This document shows, piece after piece, positions 28,903-37,764 of a stretch of DNA of 64,000 nucleotides (its first letter is position 1; each line of letters starts with the position of its first letter). This DNA is from Cellulosimicrobium funkei. GTDB taxonomy: Bacteria; Actinomycetota; Actinomycetes; Actinomycetales; Cellulomonadaceae. The translations under genes were made by a program, and so were the position numbers. The stretch covers positions 372,001-436,000 of the forward strand of contig NZ_SOZH01000004.1 in the NCBI RefSeq assembly GCF_004519295.1. Reading direction: 5' to 3'. A model generated the notes under the pieces. The model made no database searches and had not been told where the DNA came from. It saw nothing but the letters and a program-made list of their open reading frames with translations.

Positions 28903-29931
28903 ATGGTCTCGCAGCGCACGCCCCGGCACCGTTCGGCGGGGGCGGCGCCCGCACCGTTTTCCGAGTCGTCTCCTGTGCCCGCGTCTTCCGCCGCGCCCGC
29001 ACGCCGGCGCGGCGGCCCGTTCGCCCGGCACCTGCGGTCCGGTCCGCGCGTCGCGGTGACGTCGGGCGTCGCCGCCGCCCTGCTCCTCGGCCCTCCGCTC
29101 GGCCTCACGGCCGCGACGGTGACGGGCGAGATCCGGCCCGAGCACGTGGGCCCGCTCGGCCCCGTCGTCGCGGCGCTCCCGTGGCAGGGGAGCGCGCCGC
29201 AGGAGTGGCTCGCGGGGCGCGACCCGCGCGACGACCGCGCGTCGCGCACCCTGGCCGACGCGCGGGACGACCAACCCGCGGACGCCCCGACGGCGCCCGG
29301 TGCGCCCGGGGCCGACGACGCGCCGCCCGCGGAGACTGCGCCCGCGCCCGCGGCGACCGAGGAGCCTCCCGCCGAGCCGGTGCCGACGCCCACGCCGGAG
29401 GACGTGCCGCCCGCCGAGGGCGTGGCGGACCCGGCCGGCCCGGACGGCGCGACCGCGTCGGGCCCGACGCCCGGCAGCGGAACGGCCGACGGCGCCGCGC
29501 CGGCTGCCGGGACCGCCTCGGCCGCCGGGGCGGCGGCGCCGGGCGGAGCCGGTCCCGGGGCGCTCACGGCGGAGGGCGCGGCGGTCGTCGAGCTGACGAA
29601 CGCGGAGCGGGCCGCCGCCGGGTGCGAGCCGCTCGCCGTCGACGACCGGCTCACCGCCGCGGCGCAGCTCCACAGCGAGGACATGGACGCGCAGGGGTAC
29701 ATGGACCACACGAGCCTCGACGGCCGCTCGCCGTGGGACCGGGCGCACGCGCAGGGCTACCCGAACCCGGGCGCCGAGAACGTGGCGAAGGGCTACCGGA
29801 CCGCCCAGGACGTGGTGCGCGGGTGGATGGACTCGCCGGGCCACCGCGCGAACATCCTCAACTGCGGCCTGCGGGAGATCGGCGTCGGGCACGCGAACGG
29901 GGCGTGGACGCAGGTCTTCGGCTGGGGCTGA
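28903..29931 (+). CDS. Secreted or membrane-anchored CAP (SCP/PR-1) domain protein
   Basis: 342 residues. TAGGGT (28891-28896) lies six bases before the ATG at 28903, indicating a leaderless mRNA. A basic N-terminus precedes one hydrophobic segment (about residues 46-70), then about 150 residues of Pro/Ala/Gly-rich linker, then a CAP domain of about 115 residues: VVELTNAERAAAGCEPLAVD, HSEDMDAQGYMDHTS, GAENVAKGY and DSPGHRANIL. The two conserved histidines and glutamates that line the CAP cavity are present. Bacterial CAP proteins are exported; their roles are mostly unknown. Confidence 0.88.
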   Translation: MVSQRTPRHRSAGAAPAPFSESSPVPASSAAPARRRGGPFARHLRSGPRVAVTSGVAAALLLGPPLGLTAATVTGEIRPEHVGPLGPVVAALPWQGSAPQEWLAGRDPRDDRASRTLADARDDQPADAPTAPGAPGADDAPPAETAPAPAATEEPPAEPVPTPTPEDVPPAEGVADPAGPDGATASGPTPGSGTADGAAPAAGTASAAGAAAPGGAGPGALTAEGAAVVELTNAERAAAGCEPLAVDDRLTAAAQLHSEDMDAQGYMDHTSLDGRSPWDRAHAQGYPNPGAENVAKGYRTAQDVVRGWMDSPGHRANILNCGLREIGVGHANGAWTQVFGWG

Positions 29932-30066
29932 GCCCCGGCCCCTCTCGGCGGCGGGCGCACCGCCCGTCCCGCGTCTCGCGGGAGCAGCCCCACGCGCGGT
30001 GAATATCGCAGGTCCGCTATCTTATCGCCGGAAAGTGGAACGCTACTGCTCGACGAGGAGTTCAGA

Positions 30067-30606
30067 ATGGCCCCCACCGGACCCGCCGCACCGACCCCGT
30101 CCACCCTCGCCCCCGCTGCGGAGGGGCCGCGGCGCGCCGCGGCCCGGCGGCTCCGCGAGGGGCTCTGCGAGCGCCTCGCCGCCTGGTCCGTGCCGGCCCT
30201 GCGGGTCGCCCTCGGCCTCGTCTTCCTCGTCTTCGGGGTGCTCAAGTTCTTCCCGGGCGCGAGCCCGGCGGAGCAGATCGTGCGCCGCACGGTCGAGGCG
30301 CTGACCTTCGGCCTCGTCGACGGCACCGCCGCCGTGGTCCTCACGGCGGTCGTCGAGACGGCGGTCGGGCTCGCGCTCCTCACCGGTCGTGCGCTGCGGG
30401 CCGGGCTCGTCGTGCTCGCCATCACGCTGGCCGGCGTCCTCTCCCCGGTCGCGCTCTTCCCGGGCGACCTGTTCGGCGACGGCATGACCCTCATGGGTCA
30501 GTACGTGCTCAAGGACGTCGTGCTCGTCGCCGCCGCCGGGGTGGTGGCGGCGACGCTCGGGGCCCGGTTCACGCTCGCGGAGCCGGCGCGCGCTCCGGCG
30601 GCGTGA
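30067..30606 (+). CDS. DoxX-family membrane protein
   Basis: 179 residues; the ATG at 30067 has GAGGAG 8-13 bases upstream, and a TATCTT box lies at 30018-30023. After a cytoplasmic N-terminus of about 45 residues come four membrane helices with the DoxX-like opening LRVALGLVFLVFGVLKFFPGASPAEQIV. DoxX-like proteins are linked to redox stress and quinone-related functions in some bacteria; a specific role cannot be read here. It is transcribed towards the convergent ogt gene 27 bases away. Confidence 0.82.
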   Translation: MAPTGPAAPTPSTLAPAAEGPRRAAARRLREGLCERLAAWSVPALRVALGLVFLVFGVLKFFPGASPAEQIVRRTVEALTFGLVDGTAAVVLTAVVETAVGLALLTGRALRAGLVVLAITLAGVLSPVALFPGDLFGDGMTLMGQYVLKDVVLVAAAGVVAATLGARFTLAEPARAPAA

Positions 30607-30633
30607 TGCCGGGCCGGTCCGTCCGCGCCGGGC

Positions 30634-31215
30634 TCAGCGCGCCGGTGCAGAGACGGTCGCCCGGGCCTCGCGGTCGAGGAGGCTGCGCTTGACGTCCAGT
30701 CCGTAGCGGAAGCCGCCGAGGCTGCCGTCCGTGCGCAGGACGCGGTGGCAGGGCACGAACAGGGCCGCCGCGTTCATCGCGCAGGCGCCCGCGGCGGCGC
30801 GCACGGCGGCGGGCCGCCCCGACAGCTCGGCGTACCGGGTGTAGGTCACCGGGTCGCCGGGCTCGACCGTGCGCAGCACGTCCCACGCGTGCGCGCGGTA
30901 GGCGCCCGAGGCCTGCCGCACCGGCACGGCGTCGATCGCGCGCACGTCGCCCGCGTAGTAGGCCCGGACGGCGGCGACGGCGGTCGCGACGGCGGGGTCG
31001 CCGTCGGGCACGGGGGAGACCGTCGCCGGGCGCAGGCCGGGGTGCACGAGCGCGACGAGGTCCGCGGGCTCGTCCGTCCAGCCGGACGCGAGGACCGCGC
31101 CGGCGGCGTCGACGACGACCGTGAACGGGCCGTCGGGCGTGGTGAGCGTCGTGGTGGCGGCCGGGCTCGTGCCTGCCGTCGCGGTGGTGGTGGTCGGGGC
31201 GGGTGCGGTGGTCAC
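30634..31215 (-). CDS. ogt: Methylated-DNA--protein-cysteine S-methyltransferase
   Basis: 193 residues from the GTG at 31215, which overlaps the stop of the Ada-AlkA gene by four bases. The active-site motif PCHRV lies at about residues 154-158, preceded by [26 protein letters not shown] and followed by [17 protein letters not shown], the canonical order. It transfers methyl groups from O6-methylguanine to its cysteine, once per molecule. A Thr-rich N-terminal stretch of about 25 residues precedes the domain. Coupling to an Ada-AlkA protein makes a compact alkylation-repair operon. Confidence 0.94.
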   Translation of the reverse strand: MTTAPAPTTTTATAGTSPAATTTLTTPDGPFTVVVDAAGAVLASGWTDEPADLVALVHPGLRPATVSPVPDGDPAVATAVAAVRAYYAGDVRAIDAVPVRQASGAYRAHAWDVLRTVEPGDPVTYTRYAELSGRPAAVRAAAGACAMNAAALFVPCHRVLRTDGSLGGFRYGLDVKRSLLDREARATVSAPAR

Positions 31216-32816
31216 GGGGTCTCCTTCGCAGGGGTCGGGGTGGGCGCGGAGGCGCGCCAGAGGTGCATCGCGGCGTACGAGCGCCACGGCGCCCAGAGCT
31301 CGGCGCGGGCGGCGAGCGCGCGGCGGTCGTCGGGCAGGCCGAGCGCGGCGGCGCCGACGCGGAGCGCGAGGTCGCCGTCGAGCAGGACGTCGGGGTCGTG
31401 CAGCACGCGCATCGCCACGTACCCGGAGGTCCACGGCCCGACGCCGGGCATCGCCTCGAGCGCCGCGCGCTGGGCCGCGGGGTCGTCGGCCGGGGAGAGG
31501 GCGAGCGACCCGTCGGCGAGGGCGTGCGCGACGCCGAGCACCGCGGCCGTGCGCCGGGCGGGACCGCGCAGGTGGTCCGCGCCCCCGGCGGCGAGCTGCG
31601 CGGGCGTCGGGAACAGGCGCGTCGGCCCGAACCGCGACGCGAAGGGCGTCCCGAGCGCGACGGCGAGCCGCGACAGGTGCGTCCGCGCGGCCGCGACCGA
31701 GATCTGCTGCCCGACGAGCGCGCGCACGAGGATCTCGGCGGGGTCCACCGCCCCCGGGACGCGGATACCCGGCACCGCGCGCACCGAGGCGGCGAGCGCG
31801 GGGTCCGCCGCGAGGGCCGCGTCCACGGCGGCCGGGTCGGCGTCGAGGTCGAACAGCCGCCGGACGCGCGCGATCGCGGCCGGGAGGTCGGCCACGGACG
31901 TCAGCTCGAGCTCTACGTGGAAGCGCGGTGCGCGCCGTCGGCTCCCGGGCGGCGGCCCGTAGGTGGCCCGGAACGCGCCCGGCCCGTGCGGCAGCGCGAG
32001 CGTCCGCGCGTAGGAGAGCAGCGGGCCGTCGAGGTCGACGACCTCGACGCCGTCGACGGCGCGCGCCGCGAGGAACGCGAACACGCCGCGCGCGTCGAAC
32101 GGCTCGCGCAGGGGAAGGGTGAGGTCGAGCGCGGCGGTGGCGCCGCCGTCGTCCGCGGTGGACCCGGCGGGAGCTGCGGCGGGCGGGCGGCGCGGGTCGC
32201 CGGTCGACGGCGCCCGGTCCGGTCGGGCCCGACGCCGCAGCTCACCCGGCGTCGTGTCGAAGACCTCGGTGATCGTGTCGTTGAACTGCCGCACGCTCCC
32301 GAAGCCGGCGGCGAACGCGACGTCGGCGAGCCGCAGGTCGGTCCCGGTGAGCAGCGCCCGCGCCGTCTGGGCGCGCAGCGCGCGGGCGAGCGCGACCGGG
32401 CCGGCGCCGAGCTCCGCGACGAGCACGCGGTGCACGTGCCGGGCCGAGTACCCGAGGCGGGCGGCGAGGCCGTCGACGCCCTCGCGGTCCACGACGCCGT
32501 CCGCGACGAGCCGCATGGCCCGGGCGGAGAGGTCGTGCCCGAGGTCCCAGCTCGGCGTGCCCGGCACCGCCTCCGGGAGGCAGCGCTTGCACGCGCGGTA
32601 GCCGGCCTCGTGGGCGGCGGCCGAGGTGAGGTAGAAGGTGACGTTCTCGGGCTTCGGGGTGCGCGCCGGGCACGACGGCCGGCAGTAGATGCCGGTGCTG
32701 CTCACGGCGGTGATGAACTGCCCGTCGAAGCGGCGGTCGCGCGACGCGATGGCGCGGTAGCGCTCGGCGAACACGGGGTCCGTGGTCGCCGGGGGCGTCG
32801 CGAGGGTCGTCGTCAT
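31212..32816 (-). CDS. Ada-AlkA fusion: methyl-phosphotriester-sensing AraC regulator with DNA-3-methyladenine glycosylase
   Basis: 534 residues. The N-terminal Ada zinc domain has Cys45, Cys49, Cys76 and Cys79 (YCRPSC and ACKRC), with Cys45 in the position of the methyl acceptor. An AraC-type helix-turn-helix pair covers about residues 100-195. After a Pro/Ala linker the AlkA part runs from about 230 to 525, with the helix-hairpin-helix [28 protein letters not shown]; the final Asp fits the catalytic Asp238 of E. coli AlkA. Methylated phosphotriesters would activate it and the linked ogt, while the glycosylase half removes 3-methyladenine. This architecture is common in actinobacteria. The start is the ATG at 32816. 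Confidence 0.94.
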   Translation of the reverse strand: MTTTLATPPATTDPVFAERYRAIASRDRRFDGQFITAVSSTGIYCRPSCPARTPKPENVTFYLTSAAAHEAGYRACKRCLPEAVPGTPSWDLGHDLSARAMRLVADGVVDREGVDGLAARLGYSARHVHRVLVAELGAGPVALARALRAQTARALLTGTDLRLADVAFAAGFGSVRQFNDTITEVFDTTPGELRRRARPDRAPSTGDPRRPPAAAPAGSTADDGGATAALDLTLPLREPFDARGVFAFLAARAVDGVEVVDLDGPLLSYARTLALPHGPGAFRATYGPPPGSRRRAPRFHVELELTSVADLPAAIARVRRLFDLDADPAAVDAALAADPALAASVRAVPGIRVPGAVDPAEILVRALVGQQISVAAARTHLSRLAVALGTPFASRFGPTRLFPTPAQLAAGGADHLRGPARRTAAVLGVAHALADGSLALSPADDPAAQRAALEAMPGVGPWTSGYVAMRVLHDPDVLLDGDLALRVGAAALGLPDDRRALAARAELWAPWRSYAAMHLWRASAPTPTPAKETP

Positions 32817-32849
32817 GACTCGATCCTCACTCGCCGGACCACGCCCTGG

Positions 32850-33527
32850 CTAGCGGGATTCGGACACGACGCTGTGGTCGTCGTCGGGCAGAGCGCGGCG
32901 GAGCAGGGGCTTGTTCACCCGCTCGGTGAAGAAGTCGATGAGCGGACCGGCGAAGAACGCGGTCATGACCGTCCCGACACCGACCGGCCCGCCCAGCGCG
33001 ACGGCCAGACCGAGGAAACCGAGGTCCTGCGCGACTCGGACGACGCGGTACCGCGCGCGCGTGCGGTCGACGACGATCGGTGCGACAGCGTCGTACGGCG
33101 CGGTCCCCACGCCCGCCGTCATGTACGCGGACGCGCCCGCGGTGAACAGGACGATCCCCACGACGAACAGCCCGGTCTGGACGAGGTGGCTCGGAGGGTC
33201 CGGGACGAGCGGGGCGAGGAGCGCGGAGAACCACTGGACGAAGAATCCCGTCATGACCATGTTGATGATCGTCCCGACACCGATGTAGGTCCGCCCCCAC
33301 ACCACGACGGGGACGAGCAGCACCGCGTTGACCGCGAGCTGGTAGACGCCGAGGTCGATCCCGAGCAGCGTGCTCGCACCGATGTTCGCGGCGGTGAACG
33401 GATCCACGCCGACCTGTGCGGACAGCAGCACCGCCGACCCCAGGCCGAGCACCGCCACACCGACGAGCGCCCAGGCCGCGCGCAGCACGACGTGGGAAGG
33501 GCGGGTCCGAGGTGCGCGCGTGGTCAC
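32850..33527 (-). CDS. YczE/YitT-like integral membrane protein
   Basis: 225 residues from the GTG at 33527. Five or six membrane helices, with the family-typical QVGVDPFTAANIGASTLLGIDLGVYQ near residues 38-63 and AGVGTAPYDAVAPIVV near 142-157. The C-terminus is charged and cytoplasmic. Members of the YczE/YyaS/YitT group are membrane proteins of unknown transport function. It lies upstream of the ada-alkA gene on the same strand with a 33-base gap and might be co-transcribed with it. Confidence 0.85.
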   Translation of the reverse strand: MTTRAPRTRPSHVVLRAAWALVGVAVLGLGSAVLLSAQVGVDPFTAANIGASTLLGIDLGVYQLAVNAVLLVPVVVWGRTYIGVGTIINMVMTGFFVQWFSALLAPLVPDPPSHLVQTGLFVVGIVLFTAGASAYMTAGVGTAPYDAVAPIVVDRTRARYRVVRVAQDLGFLGLAVALGGPVGVGTVMTAFFAGPLIDFFTERVNKPLLRRALPDDDHSVVSESR

Positions 33528-33595
33528 ACGGCGACGCTAGGGGCGCGTCCCCGCGGGCGCGACCGCGGAGACCGGGGTGAGCAGACCGTCGCGGC

Positions 33596-34573
33596 TCAGA
33601 CGCGCGCGTCGAGCCAGTCGAGGACCTCGCGCAGGTACGCCGACCGGGCGGGCTCGGGGGAGAGCGCCAGGTCGTGCGCGCCGCCCTCGACCGTGACGAC
33701 GGTGACGTCGTCGCCCAGCCGCTCGGCGCGCGACGTGATGTGCCCGACGTCGAGCACGCTGTCCGTCGTGAGCAGGGCGTCGTGCCAGCCCGACGCCGGG
33801 CCGCTGCGCGCGGACGCGAGCACGAGCACCGGGCAGTCGACGTGCAGCCCGCGCGCGACGCGGGCGTGGCCCCGGCGCACCGCCCGCAGGAACCCGGCGC
33901 GCACCGGGAACCCCTCGATCGGCTTCCACGCGAGGTCGAAGTCCCACTCGCCGCCGGTGCTCGCGTGCAACGCCTTCGCCCAGTGCGGGTCGAGCGCGCC
34001 CACGACGAGCCGCGGCGCGACCCGCCCGACGACGTCGACCACCCACGTCACCGGGCCGCGGAACACCCACGGCTTGTTGAGGTCGAACCACGGGCTGTTG
34101 AGCACGAGCGCCGCGAGCCGGCCGGGCCGCGCGTCGGCCCACAGGCTCGCGAGGAGACCGCCGGTCGAGTGCCCGAGCACCACGAGCCGGTCGTGCCCCT
34201 CGGCGCGCACCGCGCGCGCCGCCGCGTCGAGGTCCTGCGCGTAGACGGCGAGGTCGGTGACGAAGTTCGGGTCGTCGTCGGGCCGCGACGGCGCGCCCGA
34301 GCCGCGGCCGATCGAGCGCCCGTAGCCGCGCAGGTCGACGGCGTAGAACCGGTACCCGCGCGCCTCGACCGCCTCCGCGACGTGCGTCTGGAAGAAGTAG
34401 TCGATGAACCCGTGCACGTACAGCACCGCGGGCCGGTCGCCCGCGGGCGCCGCGGCGTCGCGCCGCACCAGGGTCGCCACCGCGCCGTCCGGGAGGTCGA
34501 GGTCGCGCGCGACCCAGTCCCCGCCCAGCACGTCGGGCCGCCAGGTCCCGTCCGTCCGCGTCGCCTCGTCCAC
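33596..34573 (-). CDS. Alpha/beta hydrolase, lysophospholipase/monoacylglycerol-lipase-like
   Basis: 325 residues from the GTG at 34573, which has GAGGAG six bases upstream. The fold signatures are the oxyanion motif YVHGFIDYFFQ near residue 53 and the nucleophile elbow GHSTGG with Ser136. An acidic residue in the LDVGHITSRAERL region and the His in VEGGAHDLALSP near 300 complete a probable triad. There is no signal peptide. Substrate is unknown; the sequence resembles serine aminopeptidase S33/Hydrolase_4 proteins. It is divergent from the enoyl-CoA hydratase gene. Confidence 0.88.
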   Translation of the reverse strand: MDEATRTDGTWRPDVLGGDWVARDLDLPDGAVATLVRRDAAAPAGDRPAVLYVHGFIDYFFQTHVAEAVEARGYRFYAVDLRGYGRSIGRGSGAPSRPDDDPNFVTDLAVYAQDLDAAARAVRAEGHDRLVVLGHSTGGLLASLWADARPGRLAALVLNSPWFDLNKPWVFRGPVTWVVDVVGRVAPRLVVGALDPHWAKALHASTGGEWDFDLAWKPIEGFPVRAGFLRAVRRGHARVARGLHVDCPVLVLASARSGPASGWHDALLTTDSVLDVGHITSRAERLGDDVTVVTVEGGAHDLALSPEPARSAYLREVLDWLDARV

Positions 34574-34679
34574 CGCCGCCTCCTCGCTGCCGCCGGCACC
34601 GCCGGCCCGACCCCTCTGCCGTGCCAGGGTCCCACGTCGTGCGCACCCGCGGCCGCCGACGGGCGGTAGCGTGACGCGG

Positions 34680-36011
34680 ATGACGAGCGAGATCCTCGCC
34701 CGCGTCGACGACGGCGTCGGGCACCTCACCCTGGACCGGCCCCGCGCGCTCAACGCGCTCGGGTACTCGATGCTCGGCGAGATCGCCGACGTGCTGGGCG
34801 AGTGGCGCGTCGACCCGACCGTGCGGCTCGTGCTGCTCGACGGCGCGGGCGACCGCGGCCTGTGCGCGGGCGGCGACATCCGCGAGCTGCACGCGTCGGT
34901 CGTCGCCGGGCGGCAGGCCGACGCGCGCCGGTACTTCCGGCGCGAGTACGCGGTCGACGCGGCGCTCGCGGAGCTGCCCGTGCCCGTCGTGACGATCATG
35001 GACGGCATCACCATGGGCGGCGGCGTCGGCCTCGCGGCCCACGCGCCGGTCCGCGTCGTCACCGAGCGCTCGCGCGTCGCGATGCCCGAGACGCGGATCG
35101 GCTTCACGCCCGACGTCGGCGGGTCGTGGCTCCTCGCCCGCACGCCCGGGCGGCTGGGGGAGATGCTCGCGCTCGGCGCGGTGACGATGGACGCCGCCGA
35201 CGCGATCCACGCCGGGTTCGCCGACCACTACGTGCCGAGCGAGCGGCTGCCCGTGCTCGGCGCGGACCTCGCCGCGCTCGCGAGCGCGGGCGTCGACCCG
35301 CTCGACGTCGAGGCCGTGCGCGACGTCGTGCGGCGGCACGCCCTCCCGGCGCCGGTGTCCGGGCTCGTCGCGCGCCGCGCCGCGATCGACGCCGCGTACG
35401 CGGCGGACACGGTGCCGGAGATCGTGGCGCGCCTGCGCGCGGCCGCCGCCGACGGCGACGAGCGCGCGGGTGCGGAGGCGGACGAGCTCGAACGGCTGTC
35501 GCCCACGGCGGTCACCGTCGCGCTCGCGGCCGTCCGCAGCGCGCGCGACCTGCCCGACCTCCGCGCGGCGCTCGCCCAGGAGTACGGGCTCGTCTGCTGG
35601 TTCGTCGACACGCAGCCCGACCTCGTCGAGGGGATCCGCGCGCAGGTGGTCGACAAGGACCGCGACCCGTCGTGGCGCCCCGCGACGCTCGCGGAGGTCG
35701 ACCCCGCGCTCGGCGCCGAGGCGCTCGCCTACGTGCCCGCGGAGGCGCTGTGGGACGACGCCCTCGGCCCGCGGCTCGCGCGCCGCGCGGTCGAGGCCGT
35801 CGTGCGCCGCTTCAGCGAGGGGGATCCGACGCCCGACGAGCTCGCCGCGGCGCACGACGACCTCGTCGTCGAGCTCGTGGAGCGGCACGAGGACGGGAGC
35901 GTCGTCGTGCACCTCGCCGACACGTGCGGCGAGCACTTCCTCGACGGCTACTGGCCCGCGGTGCGGCTCGACGCCGTCGGCGACGTCGTCGAGGTCACCG
36001 TCGAGTCCTGA
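34680..36011 (+). CDS. Enoyl-CoA hydratase/isomerase family protein, 3-hydroxyisobutyryl-CoA hydrolase-like
   Basis: 443 residues. TAGCGT (34667-34672) lies seven bases before the ATG, fitting a leaderless mRNA. The crotonase core has DRPRALNALGYSML, the oxyanion-hole motif CAGGDIRELH (about residues 62-71) and GITMGGGVGLAAHAPVRV with PETRIGFTPDVGGSWLLAR, all typical of the 3-hydroxyisobutyryl-CoA hydrolase branch of valine breakdown. That enzyme is usually about 350-380 residues; here an extra C-terminal segment of about 80 residues is present, rich in Glu/Asp/Val (from about residue 365). No other valine genes are near. The exact substrate remains uncertain. Confidence 0.85.
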   Translation: MTSEILARVDDGVGHLTLDRPRALNALGYSMLGEIADVLGEWRVDPTVRLVLLDGAGDRGLCAGGDIRELHASVVAGRQADARRYFRREYAVDAALAELPVPVVTIMDGITMGGGVGLAAHAPVRVVTERSRVAMPETRIGFTPDVGGSWLLARTPGRLGEMLALGAVTMDAADAIHAGFADHYVPSERLPVLGADLAALASAGVDPLDVEAVRDVVRRHALPAPVSGLVARRAAIDAAYAADTVPEIVARLRAAAADGDERAGAEADELERLSPTAVTVALAAVRSARDLPDLRAALAQEYGLVCWFVDTQPDLVEGIRAQVVDKDRDPSWRPATLAEVDPALGAEALAYVPAEALWDDALGPRLARRAVEAVVRRFSEGDPTPDELAAAHDDLVVELVERHEDGSVVVHLADTCGEHFLDGYWPAVRLDAVGDVVEVTVES

Positions 36012-36025
36012 GCGGTCCCGGACGC

Positions 36026-36063
36026 ACGACGGCCCGCCCCGGTCTCCCGGGGCGGGCCGTCGT
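36026..36063. terminator. Bidirectional terminator between convergent genes
   Basis: A 17-bp perfect stem (36026-36042 against 36047-36063, core cggcccgccccgg) with a four-base loop lies between the stops of the hydratase gene and the convergent lipoprotein gene. Confidence 0.85.
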
Positions 36064-36084
36064 GTCGTGCGGGGTGCGGACCGC

Positions 36085-37557
36085 TCAGTCGGTCGGCGGG
36101 CGCAGGCGCGTCGCGTCGTCGATCTCGTCGTCGGGACCGGCCTGCGCGCCCGGGCCGTCCTGGCCCGCGGGGCCCGGCTGCGGCGGGAGCGGCTGGGTCG
36201 GTGCCGGCGGCTGGTGCGGCGGGAGCGGCTGGGTCGCTCCCGGCGGGACGGGCGGCTGGGCGGGCAGCGGCGTCGTCGGGGACGACTGCGGGTGCGGCGC
36301 GCCGGGGGGCGCGAACGGCGCGGCGCCCGGGTAGCCGCCCTGCTGCTGCGGCGGCGCCGGCGGCTGGCCGCCGTACGGGCCGCCCTGCTGGCCCGGGCCG
36401 GACGGCGTCCCGTAGCCCTGCGGCTGGCCGGGCTGGCCCGGGTGCTGGCCCTGCTGGCCGGGGTACTGGCCCGGCTGACCCGGGTACTGACCCTGCTGGC
36501 CGGGGTGCTGGCCGGGCTGACCGGGGTACTGGCCCTGCTGGCCGGGGTGCGCGCCGGGCTGGCCGTACTGGCCCGGGTACTGGCCCTGCTGGCCCTGCCC
36601 GGGGTACTGGCCCTGCTGGCCCGGGTACGGCTGCTGGCCGGGGTACTGACCCTGCTGGCCGGGCTGGCCCGGGTACTGACCCGGCGCGCCGTAGACGCCC
36701 TGCTGGCCGGGCTGGCCCGGCTGGCCGGGGTACCCGCCCTGCGGGAAGCCCGTGCCCTGGCCGTCCTGCGTGCCGGGCTTCGAGCGGAGCACGAGCCACA
36801 GCACGAGGCCGATGATGCCGAGCAGCACGAGGCCGCCGACCAGGAACCAGATCCACGCCGACGAGCCGGACCCGTCGGAGCTCTCGGCGTCGGGCGCGGT
36901 CGCGCCGTCGTCGGTGCCCGCGTCCGTGCCCTCGTCCGTCCCCGAGCCCGCGGAGCCGCCGGGCACGGCCGAGCCGCGCGCCGTCATCTCGTTGACCTCG
37001 CCGACCACCGGGGTCCACGTCACGGTGTTGCCGTCGACCTCGCCGTTGGACTCCGCCACCTCGCCGGGGAACGTGATGGCGATCTTGATGTCGAGGCCCT
37101 CCATCATCTGCCGCGACATCTCGTCGGTCGCCGCGTCGCCCGTGTCCGGGTTGAACTCCTCACCCGTCATGTCCATCGAGCCGCTCACGACGTACTCGTC
37201 GCCCTCTCGGGTGACGGAGATCGAGTCGGCGGCGCCGGTGTCGAGCTGCGCGATCGGCTGGTCGGCGTAGGTGATCTTGGTGCCGGTGTAGCCGTCCTGC
37301 GCGTACGGCTCCTGCGTCGCGCCCTCCGGCATCTCGGACTCCATCTCGGAGCCCATCTGGTCCCAGAGCTCCTGGGGGTCCGAGCCCATCGACTCGGCGA
37401 CCTCGTCCGAGAACGCCATGACGACGCTGCCGTCGAACGTGTCGTCCTCGTTGAGGGTGATGGCCATGTCCATCCTCATGCACCCCGCGAGGAACAGTGC
37501 GAGGGTGGCGAAGAGGGCGCCGAGGCCGAGTCGTCTGCGCAAGGGTGAGGAGTTCAC
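36085..37557 (-). CDS. LppM-like lipoprotein with membrane helix and Pro-Gly-Gln repeat tail
   Basis: 490 residues from the GTG at 37557. A signal peptide ends in the lipobox LFLAGC at about residue 26. Residues 27 to about 200 resemble the LppM/DUF3153 domain ([24 protein letters not shown]). A Ser/Thr/Asp-rich linker precedes a membrane helix at about 235-260, and the remaining 230 residues are low complexity: first [13 protein letters not shown]-type repeats (about 272-380), then Pro-rich sequence. The protein thus has both a lipid anchor and a membrane helix, with the repeats on the cytoplasmic side. LppM in mycobacteria is linked to cell-envelope trafficking; a role here is unproven. It is divergent from clpB. 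Confidence 0.85.
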   Translation of the reverse strand: MNSSPLRRRLGLGALFATLALFLAGCMRMDMAITLNEDDTFDGSVVMAFSDEVAESMGSDPQELWDQMGSEMESEMPEGATQEPYAQDGYTGTKITYADQPIAQLDTGAADSISVTREGDEYVVSGSMDMTGEEFNPDTGDAATDEMSRQMMEGLDIKIAITFPGEVAESNGEVDGNTVTWTPVVGEVNEMTARGSAVPGGSAGSGTDEGTDAGTDDGATAPDAESSDGSGSSAWIWFLVGGLVLLGIIGLVLWLVLRSKPGTQDGQGTGFPQGGYPGQPGQPGQQGVYGAPGQYPGQPGQQGQYPGQQPYPGQQGQYPGQGQQGQYPGQYGQPGAHPGQQGQYPGQPGQHPGQQGQYPGQPGQYPGQQGQHPGQPGQPQGYGTPSGPGQQGGPYGGQPPAPPQQQGGYPGAAPFAPPGAPHPQSSPTTPLPAQPPVPPGATQPLPPHQPPAPTQPLPPQPGPAGQDGPGAQAGPDDEIDDATRLRPPTD

Positions 37558-37685
37558 CCGCCCAGCATGTCTCGGATCGTCGCCCGGGGCGAGGGTCGAT
37601 GCCGATTTGAGACGGAATGCGGCCGGACTTCATCCGCTCCGAGGGCGTGCGAGGACGGCGAGCGGTCGTCCGGGAGTGCCGAACG

Positions 37686-37710
37686 AAGTTGAGCGGAATA
37701 CACTCAACTT
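37686..37710. promoter_or_regulatory. HAIR-type HspR operator before clpB
   Basis: AAGTTGAG (37686-37693) and CTCAACTT (37703-37710) are inverted around nine bases; written as TTGAG-N9-CTCAA it fits the HAIR consensus CTTGAGT-N7-ACTCAAG of actinobacterial HspR. A TACACT -10-like box (37699-37704) lies inside it, 55 bases upstream of the clpB ATG. Heat shock derepression of clpB is the expected consequence. Confidence 0.75.
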
Positions 37711-37764
37711 AGGAGTCGTTCCACTGGCCAGACCAGATTTTCGAGGCATCACATCGGAGCACCT

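Noticed and set aside
36400-36740. Regular repeats that could suggest a CRISPR or minisatellite
   Set aside because: They are in-frame codons for Pro-Gly-Gln repeats of the LppM-like protein, with no unique spacers.
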